From NCBI GenBank assembly GCA_016871315.1, contig VFZE01000010.1:1-64000 (forward strand): DNA of 64,000 bases, written 5' to 3'. Positions 16,736 through 24,736 of this stretch are shown here, in pieces. A program made the translations under genes and the position numbers. Within the stretch, counting starts at the first letter, position 1, and every line of letters begins with the position of its first letter. This DNA is from Acidimicrobiia bacterium (GTDB lineage: Bacteria; Acidobacteriota; Terriglobia; Bryobacterales; Bryobacteraceae). Under the pieces are notes generated by a model. It had not been told where the DNA came from and made no database searches. It saw nothing but the letters and a program-made list of their open reading frames with translations.

Positions 16736-17536
16736 ATGGCCGAGGCTGATCTGGCCGACCTTCTCCGGCGTTTGGCGGAGATGGAGGCCGAACTGGAGCG
16801 CCACCGGCGCGCGGGGCAGTTCCTGGAAGCAAGTGAAGCGAATCTGCAGCTGTTCGCGCGGAGCTTGGCGCACGACTTCAACAATCTGCTGACGGCGGTG
16901 CTGGGACACGCGTCGTTGATCGAGAGCCTGTCAGCTCCGGGCGAGGAGGTGCATGAGGCGGCGGCGGTGATCCGGCGTGCGGCGGAGCGCGCGGGAGAGT
17001 TGACGACGCAGTTGCTGCACTTCACGCGCGGCGGTCTGGGGCGGCGGATTGCGGTGGACGCGCACGAGTCGATCCGGGAGGTGACGGAGCTGTTGCGGCG
17101 GACGCTGGATCCGGAGATCCGGCTGAACGTGAAGCTGGATGCTCCCGAGGCGGTGATTGAGGGCGACCCAGGGCAGATCTATCAGATGCTGCTTAACTTG
17201 GCGTTGAATGCGCGGGACGCGATGGCCGAAGGCGGAGAGCTGACGATCGAGACAGGGGAGTTGGATGAGCAGGGGCGGGCGCTCATCGTGATGGTTCGTG
17301 ACACCGGGAGCGGCATCGCGCCGGATGTGTGTATGCGGATTTTCGAGCCATTCTTCACGACCAAGACGCAGGGGCGGAATACGGGGATGGGGCTGGCGAT
17401 TGTGCAGCGGGTGGTGAATGCGCATGGAGGAGCGATCCGTGTGGATACTGTGCCTGGACAGGGCACGTCGTTCCGGATCACGCTGCCACTGGCGCAGCCG
17501 TCGGCGAGGGGCGAGGCGGCGGCGGTGACGAACTAG
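16736..17536 (+). CDS. Soluble orphan sensor histidine kinase
   Basis: The 266-residue cytoplasmic kinase has a short N-terminal coiled coil (about 5-35), a HisKA-type H-box SLAHDFNNLLTAVLGHASL (phospho-acceptor His46), N-box LLNLALNARDAM, G1 VRDTGSGI, F-box FEPFFTTK and G2 GMGLAIV. There is no membrane helix, PAS or GAF domain, and no response regulator gene beside it, so both input and partner are unknown. It starts 9 nt after the esterase gene and may be co-transcribed. Its stop is 60 nt from the convergent stop of the unknown-family gene. Confidence 0.9.
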   Translation: MAEADLADLLRRLAEMEAELERHRRAGQFLEASEANLQLFARSLAHDFNNLLTAVLGHASLIESLSAPGEEVHEAAAVIRRAAERAGELTTQLLHFTRGGLGRRIAVDAHESIREVTELLRRTLDPEIRLNVKLDAPEAVIEGDPGQIYQMLLNLALNARDAMAEGGELTIETGELDEQGRALIVMVRDTGSGIAPDVCMRIFEPFFTTKTQGRNTGMGLAIVQRVVNAHGGAIRVDTVPGQGTSFRITLPLAQPSARGEAAAVTN

Positions 17537-17596
17537 GAAGTGGCAAGGGGGTCTAACCTGGGTGCGAATCCAGCGGGCCATGGCGGGTTGCCTCGA

Positions 17597-18034
17597 TTAC
17601 CGGCTTCCTTTGGGATCGCGGCGGGCAGTGGAGTCCTGGTGGTCGACTTTCAAGCCTGTCTTGGATTCGAGGCTGAACAGGAGCGGCCTTAGGGAGGCCT
17701 TGGGCACTTCAAAGACAAGCGCCTGCTGATGGCCGTCCGTGTCGCGGTAGCCGAGTGTCAGATAGTGGTCCTTCTTCTTGGAGAGCAAGAGGAGGGGAGA
17801 GATGATGACGGCTTCGAGGATGCGGGGATTCACTTTCTGGCCGTATTCGATGAGGTTGATGTCATCGTAGGGAACGGAGATGGCGCGCTTTTCGGAAAAG
17901 ATTTTCAGCTGATGCCCGGTAGTGTCGATACGCAGCGCTTCGCCACGTGTGAGCAGTGCGCTTGTCCCGCCGAGGTAGGTTACCGGAGAGCCGATGACGC
18001 CGGCGGCGAATAGGGTTGCGAGCCAGAGCCTCAC
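17597..18034 (-). CDS. Unknown small secreted protein, paralogue 3 of a tandem triplet
   Basis: The 145-residue product (GTG start at 18034) has a signal peptide (MRLWLATLFAAGVIG) and the shared core of the triplet: YLGGTSALL, then VPYDDINLIEYGQKV, a hydrophobic stretch ending SPLLLLSKKKDHYLTLGY, and ALVFEVPKASLRPLLFSLESKTG. The alternation of short strands and a final helix is compatible with a PH-like fold, but that is inference. It is the most diverged copy and lacks the ESEEARKH tail of the other two. It ends the lysS-lolC/E operon, 32 nt after paralogue 2. Confidence 0.7.
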   Translation of the reverse strand: MRLWLATLFAAGVIGSPVTYLGGTSALLTRGEALRIDTTGHQLKIFSEKRAISVPYDDINLIEYGQKVNPRILEAVIISPLLLLSKKKDHYLTLGYRDTDGHQQALVFEVPKASLRPLLFSLESKTGLKVDHQDSTARRDPKGSR

Positions 18035-18066
18035 GCAAGGCTAGTGCAGAGTCGAGGCTCAGCTTC

Positions 18067-18534
18067 TCAGCCGTGGACGTGCTTTCTGGCTTCCTCGGAC
18101 TCGTATTCGACCTTGCGGCCGCTGCGGGTTTCAATGATGGTGATGAAAGTCTTGGCGCGGCCCTTGGCGATCTCGAGCACAACGCCTTGCGGTTTGCCTT
18201 CGTCGTCGTTGTAGCCGATGGTCAGGAAATGCTTTCGCTTCTTGGAGAAAAGCGCCCAGACGTTGATCACGATGGCGACACCCACGCGGCGGCCGGCCTT
18301 CTGGCCGTATTCGAGCGAGGTGACATTGGCGTAGGCGAACGAGAATCCGCCTTTGCCGGAATGAAAGCTGAACCGGTCCGGATTACGGATATCGGCGCCA
18401 CCTTCAGTGGCTTCCGGCAGGTTGGGGACGGTGCCTCCGACGTAAAGCACCTCCTCTCCGGTCACCTTGGCCTGAAGAGCGCCGGCGCAAAGGGCGGCGA
18501 GGAACGTCCTGCGCTGGAGATTACTTACCGGCAT
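18067..18534 (-). CDS. Unknown small secreted protein, paralogue 2 of a tandem triplet
   Basis: The 155-residue product starts at ATG 18534 (MPVSNLQRRTFLAALCAGAL, a Tat-like or Sec signal peptide) and overlaps paralogue 1 by 14 nt. It shares with its neighbours LYVGGT, SLEYGQKAGRRVGVAIV, LFSKKRKHFLTIGYNDD and VVLEIAKG, and ends YESEEARKHVHG, almost identical to the tail of paralogue 1. I do not recognise the family. The longer frame up to 18663 is antisense-like overlap with paralogue 1 and is rejected. The triplet probably arose by tandem duplication. Confidence 0.72.
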   Translation of the reverse strand: MPVSNLQRRTFLAALCAGALQAKVTGEEVLYVGGTVPNLPEATEGGADIRNPDRFSFHSGKGGFSFAYANVTSLEYGQKAGRRVGVAIVINVWALFSKKRKHFLTIGYNDDEGKPQGVVLEIAKGRAKTFITIIETRSGRKVEYESEEARKHVHG

Positions 18535-18994
18535 GTTTGCGCGCCTCCTCCGATTCATACTCGATGCTCTTGCCGCTGCGTGTTTCCAGGATCGTGAGAA
18601 CGGAGCGCACAGAACCCTTGGAGAGCTCAAAGACAGCTCCTTGCTGCTTACCGTGGTCATCATTGAACCCCACGGTGAGGTAATGCTTGCGCTTCTTGGA
18701 GAAAAGCAGTACGGGGCTGACCACGATAGCAGCGCCGACGCGGCGTCCTGCTTTCTGACCGTATTCGAGAGTCAGGATCTGGCGGTAGGGGATGGTGACT
18801 TCGCCCTTCTTACTACGAAAGACAGCGGCTGTTTCTCCGCTTGTATCGAACTTCCCCTCGGTCTTATCGGGGATCAGGTGGCTGATCGTACCCCCCACGT
18901 AGAGAGCCTCATCGCCTCTCACGGCAGCCGGGAGCGGAGCCGTCATCAAGCCAAGGAGCAGCATCAAAAAGGTTGTCCGCATAGATTTACTCAT
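18521..18994 (-). CDS. Unknown small secreted protein, paralogue 1 of a tandem triplet
   Basis: The 157-residue product has a signal peptide (MRTTFLMLLLGLMTAPLPAA) and core motifs ALYVGGTISHL, IPYRQILTLEYGQKAGRRV, VVSPVLLFSKKRKHYLTVGF and VFELSKGSVRSVLTILETR, ending YESEEARKHAGK. Two starts are possible: ATG 18994, which overlaps the stop of the LolC/E gene (ATGAGTAA), or ATG 18982, directly at the signal peptide. Function is unknown. The position directly behind a lipoprotein-release permease gene hints at an envelope role, by context only. Confidence 0.72.
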   Translation of the reverse strand: MSKSMRTTFLMLLLGLMTAPLPAAVRGDEALYVGGTISHLIPDKTEGKFDTSGETAAVFRSKKGEVTIPYRQILTLEYGQKAGRRVGAAIVVSPVLLFSKKRKHYLTVGFNDDHGKQQGAVFELSKGSVRSVLTILETRSGKSIEYESEEARKHAGK

Positions 18995-20219
18995 ACCGCA
19001 GCGCTTCGGCCGGTGCAATCCTGGTAGACGCGCGGGCCGGATAGATGGTTGCAAGGTAGCTCACCGCGAGCGCGGTGGCGCTGATCCAAACCGCGTCGAA
19101 GGCGCGCGGGTGGAAGGGGACAAAGCTGAGTGAATAGACGGCCTCATCCAGCTTGATCCATTGATGGCGGTCGGCGAAGAAACAAAGCGTATAACCGGCG
19201 ATCAGGCCGATGATGGTTCCGGCGACGCCGATGATCAGCCCCTGGAGCTTGAAGATCCGGCCGATCTGATGGCGGCGGGTTCCCATGGAAAGCATGATGG
19301 CGATGTCGCGGTGCTTTTCCATGACCATCATCATGAGCGAGGTGAGGATGTTGAGCGCGGCCACCAGCTGGATCAGCCCAATGGTGATGATGGTAACCAC
19401 CTTTTCCATGCGCAGCGCGCCGAGCAGCTGGCGGTTCTGCTCCATCCAGTGAGTGGCGCCGAGCTGCGGACCGCCGGTTCTGGCGGCCTCATCGGCGATC
19501 GTGGGAGCCTGGTAGATATCCTCCACGTCCAGCTCGATGGCGTTGATGACGTCGCTGATGGCGAGCACGCGCTGGACCGAAGCGAGTGACGCGAAGGCGC
19601 CGGTATTGTCCAGATCGTAGAATCCGGTCTCAAAGATGCCGGTGACACGAAAGCGGAATTCGGCCAGCCGCGGTCCGAAGGGCGTGATTTCGCCTTGCGG
19701 GCTGAGCACACGAATAATGTCGTTGACCTGCATGCCGGTCTGATGAGCAAGGTGGGAACCGAGGATGATGGACGGGAGTCCGCCCTGCGTCTCGGCCCAT
19801 CCGTGGAAGGCGCCTGATTTCAGGGAGCGCAAGGGGGCAGGCGGCTCGGCCTCCGAAGGAGGCAGAATGCCCTTGAGAAAACCGCCGGCTGATTGCAGCG
19901 GACCGGTGAACATGACGCGGGCGTAGAGGGCGGGAGTGGCACGGGTCACGCCGGGCAAGTTGGACATGGAGGCAAGCTTGGAGCGCCAGTCCTCGATGCC
20001 GAACTCGGGCTGCTTTTCCATGACGACGACATGGGCGGTGGCGCCGAGCAGGTTCTTCTGGAGCGTGTTGCGGAAGCCGGTGTTGATGGCGAGCGCAATG
20101 ACGAGCGCCATTACCCCGGCGGCGACGCCGAGGACGCTGATGACGGTGATGATGCTGATGACGGCCTGCTTGCGCTTGGCCATCAAGTAGCGTTTGGCGA
20201 CAAAGAGTTCAAAGAGCAT
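18987..20219 (-). CDS. LolC/LolE family lipoprotein-releasing ABC permease
   Basis: The 410-residue protein has the MacB/FtsX-LolCE layout: an N-terminal helix (SIITVISVLGVAAGVMALVIALA), a ~220-residue periplasmic domain with GSHLAHQTGMQVND, and three C-terminal helices separated by the conserved EKHRDIAIMLSMGTRRHQIGR loop, ending PARASTRIAPAEALRYE. LolC/E permeases detach lipoproteins from the inner membrane for transfer to LolA. The ATPase partner (LolD) is not in this window. The gene begins 3 nt after lysS and overlaps the first of three unknown secreted genes, an uncommon neighbourhood for lolCE. Confidence 0.9.
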   Translation of the reverse strand: MLFELFVAKRYLMAKRKQAVISIITVISVLGVAAGVMALVIALAINTGFRNTLQKNLLGATAHVVVMEKQPEFGIEDWRSKLASMSNLPGVTRATPALYARVMFTGPLQSAGGFLKGILPPSEAEPPAPLRSLKSGAFHGWAETQGGLPSIILGSHLAHQTGMQVNDIIRVLSPQGEITPFGPRLAEFRFRVTGIFETGFYDLDNTGAFASLASVQRVLAISDVINAIELDVEDIYQAPTIADEAARTGGPQLGATHWMEQNRQLLGALRMEKVVTIITIGLIQLVAALNILTSLMMMVMEKHRDIAIMLSMGTRRHQIGRIFKLQGLIIGVAGTIIGLIAGYTLCFFADRHQWIKLDEAVYSLSFVPFHPRAFDAVWISATALAVSYLATIYPARASTRIAPAEALRYE

Positions 20220-20222
20220 TTG

Positions 20223-21731
20223 CTAGGGATCTAGCGCGCGGAGCCGTTCGGCGATTCCGATTTCGCCTTCCGGGCGGAGCAGCGGAAAGAGGATGACATC
20301 GCGGATGGAGCGGGAGTTAGTGAGGATCATTGTCAGGCGGTCGATGCCGATGCCTTCACCGCCCGTGGGAGGCATGCCGTAGGACATGGCGCGCAGGTAG
20401 TCTTCGTCCATCTGGTGGGCCTCTTCATCGCCGCGCTCGCGCATGGCGAGCTGCATCTGGAAGCGGCGGCGCTGCTCCTGCGGGTCATTGAGCTCGGTGT
20501 AGGCGTTACCGATTTCCATGCCCGCGGCGTAGATCTCGAAGCGGTCGGTGAAGGCGGGATCATCGAGGCTTTGCTTGGAGAGCGGCGAGGTTTCCACGGG
20601 GTACCTGTAGATGATGGTGGGCTGAATGAGCTTAGGTTCTGCGACGCGTTCAAAGATCTCCACCAGCGCCTCGCCGGCGGTGGACTTGGAGGAGTGGCTC
20701 AGAAGCCAGTCCGGGTCGGCGACGTTGTCCGCCATGGGGCGGGAGGCGGAGTCAGGCCAGTATTCGATCACGGCTTCGCGCATGGTGAAGCGCTGAATGG
20801 CCGAGAAATCGAGAGCCTGATCGAGATAGGTGACCTTGGGCGAACCGGTGGCGTCGATGGCCGTTTGGTTGAGCAATTCGCAGCTGAAGTCCATGAGGCC
20901 CTCGTAGTCGGTGTAGGCCTGGTAGAACTCGAGCATGGTGAATTCGGGATTGTGCTGGGTAGAGACGCCTTCGTTGCGGAAGTTGCGGTTGATCTCGTAC
21001 ACGCGCTCCATGCCGCCGACGACGAGGCGCTTCAGGTAAAGCTCCGGGGCGATGCGCAGGTAGAGATCGATATCGAGCGTGTTGTGGTGCGTGGTGAAAG
21101 GCCGCGCCGCGGCGCCGCCATAAAGCGGCTGCATCATGGGGGTTTCGACTTCAACGAAGCCGCGCGCGTCGAGTTGGCGGCGGAAGGAGGCGATCACCTT
21201 GGCGCGGGTGAGAAAGACCTGGCGCGATTCGGGACTGGCGATGAGGTCGAGATACCGCTGGCGGTAGCGCAGCTCGACGTCCTCAATGCCGTGCCACTTT
21301 TCGGGCATGGAAAGAAGAGTCTTGGCAAGGAACACGAGCTTTTCCACGTGAACGCTCAGCTCGCCGGTGCGGGTGCGGAAGAGGTAGCCTTCGGCGGCGA
21401 TGATGTCGCCGAGGTCGAGCAGCTGATAGAGCTCGTAGTCCTTTTCTGAAACCGCGTCCTTGCGGACATAGATCTGGAGCTGCGCGCCGTTCTGAGCAAG
21501 GTGCGAGAAGCCGGCCTTGCCCATGCGGCGGATGGTATGGATGCGGCCGCAGATGCGGACACTGGTGCGGTTGGCTTCCAGGTCTTCACCCGTCCGCTCG
21601 GAATGGTCCGCGAGGATTTCCGGGATGGTGTGGGAGTAGTCGTAGCGATTTCCGTAGGGGAGGAAGCCGAGGGCTTCAATCTTTCCGATCGCGTCGGCGC
21701 GCTGGCGCAATAGTTCATCTTCGAGCGACAA
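20223..21731 (-). CDS. lysS: Lysine--tRNA ligase, class II
   Basis: The 502-residue enzyme charges tRNA-Lys. It has an N-terminal OB-fold anticodon-binding domain ([20 protein letters not shown]) and class II motifs: motif 2 in [20 protein letters not shown] and motif 3 in [20 protein letters not shown]. The length is normal. The start is TTG at 21731, preceded by AGGAGGA at good spacing (AGGAGGAATACTTG); no ATG or GTG is better placed. The leader is about 36 nt if the -10 box at 21779-21774 is used. The gene heads an operon with the LolC/E permease and the three unknown secreted genes. Confidence 0.97.
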   Translation of the reverse strand: MSLEDELLRQRADAIGKIEALGFLPYGNRYDYSHTIPEILADHSERTGEDLEANRTSVRICGRIHTIRRMGKAGFSHLAQNGAQLQIYVRKDAVSEKDYELYQLLDLGDIIAAEGYLFRTRTGELSVHVEKLVFLAKTLLSMPEKWHGIEDVELRYRQRYLDLIASPESRQVFLTRAKVIASFRRQLDARGFVEVETPMMQPLYGGAAARPFTTHHNTLDIDLYLRIAPELYLKRLVVGGMERVYEINRNFRNEGVSTQHNPEFTMLEFYQAYTDYEGLMDFSCELLNQTAIDATGSPKVTYLDQALDFSAIQRFTMREAVIEYWPDSASRPMADNVADPDWLLSHSSKSTAGEALVEIFERVAEPKLIQPTIIYRYPVETSPLSKQSLDDPAFTDRFEIYAAGMEIGNAYTELNDPQEQRRRFQMQLAMRERGDEEAHQMDEDYLRAMSYGMPPTGGEGIGIDRLTMILTNSRSIRDVILFPLLRPEGEIGIAERLRALDP

Positions 21732-21773
21732 GTATTCCTCCTGGTTGGCGTTGGCGGCGCTGTGAAAGGTCCT

Positions 21774-21781
21774 ATTATAAT
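21774..21781. promoter_or_regulatory. Overlapping divergent -10 boxes (ATTATAAT)
   Basis: ATTATAAT contains TATAAT on the plus strand (21776-21781) and TATAAT on the minus strand (21779-21774). The minus box suits lysS, with a leader of about 36 nt. The plus box ends 6 nt before the TTG start of the glycosyltransferase. A plus-strand TTGGCG (21751-21756) is a weak -35. Use in both directions would make the two promoters mutually exclusive. Confidence 0.5.
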
Positions 21782-21787
21782 TGACCC

Positions 21788-22519
21788 TTGCGCTCCTTCA
21801 CTATCGTGATCCCTGCCTTCCATGAGGAAAATCGGTTGCCGGCGACGCTGGAAAAAGTGTTTGCCTGCCTGCGGTCCAGGGATTTTGGAGAGGTGGAAGT
21901 CCTTGTGGTGGACGATGGGTCGCGCGATGGAACGGCGGGAGTTGTGGAGGGGATGGCGGCGACGGAGCCGCGGCTGCGGCTGCTGAGAAATCCCGGCAAT
22001 CGTGGGAAGGGCTACTCGGTGCGTCACGGAATGCTGGAGGCCAAGGGCGAGTGGGTGCTGTTTTCGGACGCGGATCTGTCGGCGCCGATGGAGGAGGTGG
22101 ACAAGCTGCTGGAGGCGGCCAAGGCCGAGGAGGCGCAGGTGGTGATTGGATCGCGTGCGCTGGACCGTTCGCTAATCGGGGTGCACCAGTCGGTGTTCCG
22201 CGAGTATGCGGGACGCTTTTTCAACCTGATGATGAGGATCCTGGTGGGTTTGCCGTTCTGGGACACGCAATGCGGCTTCAAGCTGTTCCGCGCCGATGCG
22301 GCGCGCGAGGTGTTCTCGAGGCTGCAACTGGAACGGTTCGGATTTGATGTGGAGGCGCTGTTCATCGCGCGGCTGCTGGGGTACAGGACGGTGGAGGTGC
22401 CGGTACGTTGGAATCATGCCGAGGGCACGAAGGTGAGCATGTTCCGCGACAGCGCGGATATGTTCCTGGATCTGCTGCGGGTAAGGCTGTATCAAATGCG
22501 CGGTTGTTACCGCCGCTAG
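21788..22519 (+). CDS. Family 2 glycosyltransferase, dolichyl-phosphate glucosyltransferase-like
   Basis: The 243-residue GT-A enzyme transfers a sugar from a nucleotide-sugar donor, probably to a polyprenyl phosphate. Visible motifs are [35 protein letters not shown], the metal-binding FSDADLSAP and [12 protein letters not shown], with [16 protein letters not shown] near the C terminus, the arrangement of ALG5-like proteins. No membrane helix follows the catalytic domain. The start is TTG at 21788 with no Shine-Dalgarno; a TATAAT ends 6 nt before it, so the mRNA may be leaderless. It is divergent from lysS. Confidence 0.88.
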   Translation: MRSFTIVIPAFHEENRLPATLEKVFACLRSRDFGEVEVLVVDDGSRDGTAGVVEGMAATEPRLRLLRNPGNRGKGYSVRHGMLEAKGEWVLFSDADLSAPMEEVDKLLEAAKAEEAQVVIGSRALDRSLIGVHQSVFREYAGRFFNLMMRILVGLPFWDTQCGFKLFRADAAREVFSRLQLERFGFDVEALFIARLLGYRTVEVPVRWNHAEGTKVSMFRDSADMFLDLLRVRLYQMRGCYRR

Positions 22520-22525
22520 ACCGGC

Positions 22526-22552
22526 TTGACCGGAATGTTCTTAGAATAATAT
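22526..22552 (+). promoter_or_regulatory. Candidate promoter of the five-gene propeller operon
   Basis: TTGACC (22526-22531) and TAATAT (22547-22552) are separated by 15 nt and lie 22 nt before the ATG at 22574. The hexamers are good but the spacing is 2 nt short of ideal. Confidence 0.4.
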
Positions 22553-22573
22553 TGTGAGGTCGGAATCCTGCTC

Positions 22574-24736
22574 ATGACACATAGCCGCCTGTTTTCCTTC
22601 TTGATGTTTACGGCGATCGCCTTTTCCGGCGACTGGACGGACTACCGCGGACCGCTGCGCGACGGGACTTCGCCGGAGAAAAGTCTGCCGGTGAAGTGGA
22701 CAGCGGCGGCGGACCTTGCCTGGAAGGCGCCCTATGGCGGGCGTTCCACGCCGGTCGTGATGAACGGGCGGGTTTACGTGCTGAACCCGGCGGGAGAAGG
22801 TCCTACATTGCAGGAGCGGGTGCAATGCCTGGACGCGGTGACGGGCAAGTTGTTATGGGAGTACAAGTACAACATGTACCATTCCGATGTGCCGCCGCAC
22901 CGGATTGCGTGGTCCTCGCCGGCGGGAGATCCGGAAACGGGCAACGTGTATGTTTTCGGGACGGGCGGCACGCTGTTGGCGTTGTCGCGCGACGGGAAGC
23001 CGGTATGGGAGAGAACGCTGACCGAGGATTTCGGGCTGGTGACGACGCACGGCGGACGCACGTCGAGCCCGGTGATTGAAGACAACCTGGTGATCGTGAG
23101 CGGCGTGACGACAACATGGGGAGAGCATGCGCGGGCGGCGCACCGTTTTGCGGCGTTCGATAAACGCACGGGGGCGACGGTATGGTTCAGTGCGCCGGGC
23201 GGCAGGCCGTTCGACACGACGTATTCTCCGCCGGTGGTGACGACGATCAACGGTGTGAAGATGCTGATTGCCGGAGGAGGCGACGGCACGGTGCATGCGG
23301 TGCAGGTTTCGACAGGGCAATCGGTGTGGAAGTTTGTGATGTCCAAGCGCGGCGTGAATACCGGAGCAGTCATGTTCAACAACCTGGCGCTGGTGAGCCA
23401 CAGCGAGGAGAACCTGGACACGTCCGACATGGGGCTGCTGGCGGCGGTCGATGCGGCGGCGAAAGTAGACATCGGGCCGCAGCAGATCAAGTGGAAGATT
23501 CCCGGTTTCCAGGGCGGCTTCTCGTCGCCGGTTCTCGGCGGCAGCACACTGTACATCGTCGACAATTCGAGCAATTTATACGCGTTCGATGCCGCGACGG
23601 GGAAGCAGCTATGGAAGCAGAATCTGGGAACGATTCAGAAGGCTTCACCGGTGCTGGCGGACGGCAAGATTTACGTAGGCAATGAGAATGGCCGGTTTTT
23701 CATCTGCAAGCCGGCGGAGAGCGGTTGCGAGGTGTTGAGCCAGATCCAGCTGGGTTCCTCCGACGATCCGGAGCAGATCACGGCGTCGGCGGCGATCGCC
23801 AACGGGCGGGTATTCGTCGTGTCGCAGAAGGCGATTTACGCGTTTGGGAAGTGGAGCCCGACGCCGGCGGCGAAGCCGGTGAAAGCCGCAGCTCCTGCGC
23901 CGGGCAAACCAGCGCAGTTGCTGGTGAGCCCGACCGAGCTGGCTCTGAAGCCGGGCGAGAGCGTGCAGTTGACCGCGCGGCTTTACGATGAAAAGGGCGT
24001 GTTCATCCGCCAGGCACAGGCCAGCTGGACGTTGGAAGGGTTGCGCGGGAATACGGACGCGACGGGTAAGTACACGGCTTCCAGCGAGCCGGTTGGGCAG
24101 GCGGGGGTCATCAAGGCAAGCGTGGACGGATTGAGCGGAGCGGCACGCGCGCGGGTGTTACCGCTGATTCCGGCTAATGAGAATTTCGATGCCGGCGGGC
24201 CGGGGCCTGCGCCGAAGCATTGGATCAACGCAACGGGCAAGTTCGAAGTGCGAGAACTGCTGGGCAACCAGGCACTGGTGAAGCTGGCCGATAATCCGTT
24301 CACCCGGCGCGCGCGGACATTCTTCGGACATCACACGGAACACGACTACACGATCCAAGCCGATTTTCAGGCGACGGAGCGGCGGCGTCAGATGGGCGAC
24401 GCCGGCGTGGTGGCACAGCGGTACCAGCTCGCGCTGTATGGGAATCACCAGCGGTTGGAACTGGAGCCGTGGCAGCCTGAAACCGAACGCACCATGACGA
24501 CGCCTTTTGCTTGGAAGAAAGACACCTGGTACCGGATGAAGCTTCGTGTTCAGAACCTGCCGGACGGAAAGACGCTGGCGCAAGGCAAGGTGTGGCCAGC
24601 CTCGGAGCCGGAGCCGGCTGCGTGGACGATTGAGAGAACCGACCCGATCGGCAACCGGGAAGGAAGTCCCGGCTTGTATGCGGATGCGCCATTTGAAATC
24701 TTCTTCGATAACGTCAAGGTGACCAAGAATCAATGA
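22574..24736 (+). CDS. Secreted PQQ-like beta-propeller protein with Ig-like and C-terminal sandwich domains
   Basis: The 720-residue product has a signal peptide (MTHSRLFSFLMFTAIAFSG) and begins DWTDYRGPLRDG, the usual opening of BamB/PQQ-like propellers. Blades are marked by repeats such as CLDAVTGKLLWEY, FDKRTGATVWF, VQVSTGQSVWKF and FDAATGKQLWKQN (about 20-430). A proline/alanine linker and an Ig-like domain (about 450-535, SPTELALKPGESVQLTARL) follow, then a beta-sandwich-like region to the end. The blade motif does not prove PQQ binding; no cytochrome domain or vicinal cysteine pair is seen. It is the first of five overlapping genes (4-nt ATGA overlap with the next). Confidence 0.85.
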   Translation: MTHSRLFSFLMFTAIAFSGDWTDYRGPLRDGTSPEKSLPVKWTAAADLAWKAPYGGRSTPVVMNGRVYVLNPAGEGPTLQERVQCLDAVTGKLLWEYKYNMYHSDVPPHRIAWSSPAGDPETGNVYVFGTGGTLLALSRDGKPVWERTLTEDFGLVTTHGGRTSSPVIEDNLVIVSGVTTTWGEHARAAHRFAAFDKRTGATVWFSAPGGRPFDTTYSPPVVTTINGVKMLIAGGGDGTVHAVQVSTGQSVWKFVMSKRGVNTGAVMFNNLALVSHSEENLDTSDMGLLAAVDAAAKVDIGPQQIKWKIPGFQGGFSSPVLGGSTLYIVDNSSNLYAFDAATGKQLWKQNLGTIQKASPVLADGKIYVGNENGRFFICKPAESGCEVLSQIQLGSSDDPEQITASAAIANGRVFVVSQKAIYAFGKWSPTPAAKPVKAAAPAPGKPAQLLVSPTELALKPGESVQLTARLYDEKGVFIRQAQASWTLEGLRGNTDATGKYTASSEPVGQAGVIKASVDGLSGAARARVLPLIPANENFDAGGPGPAPKHWINATGKFEVRELLGNQALVKLADNPFTRRARTFFGHHTEHDYTIQADFQATERRRQMGDAGVVAQRYQLALYGNHQRLELEPWQPETERTMTTPFAWKKDTWYRMKLRVQNLPDGKTLAQGKVWPASEPEPAAWTIERTDPIGNREGSPGLYADAPFEIFFDNVKVTKNQ

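Noticed and set aside
17537-17596. tRNA-like T-arm (CTGG, GTGCGAAT, CCAG) between the histidine kinase and unknown-family genes
   Set aside because: Only the T-arm-like stem is present; no anticodon or D arm can be folded, so it is not called a tRNA or remnant.
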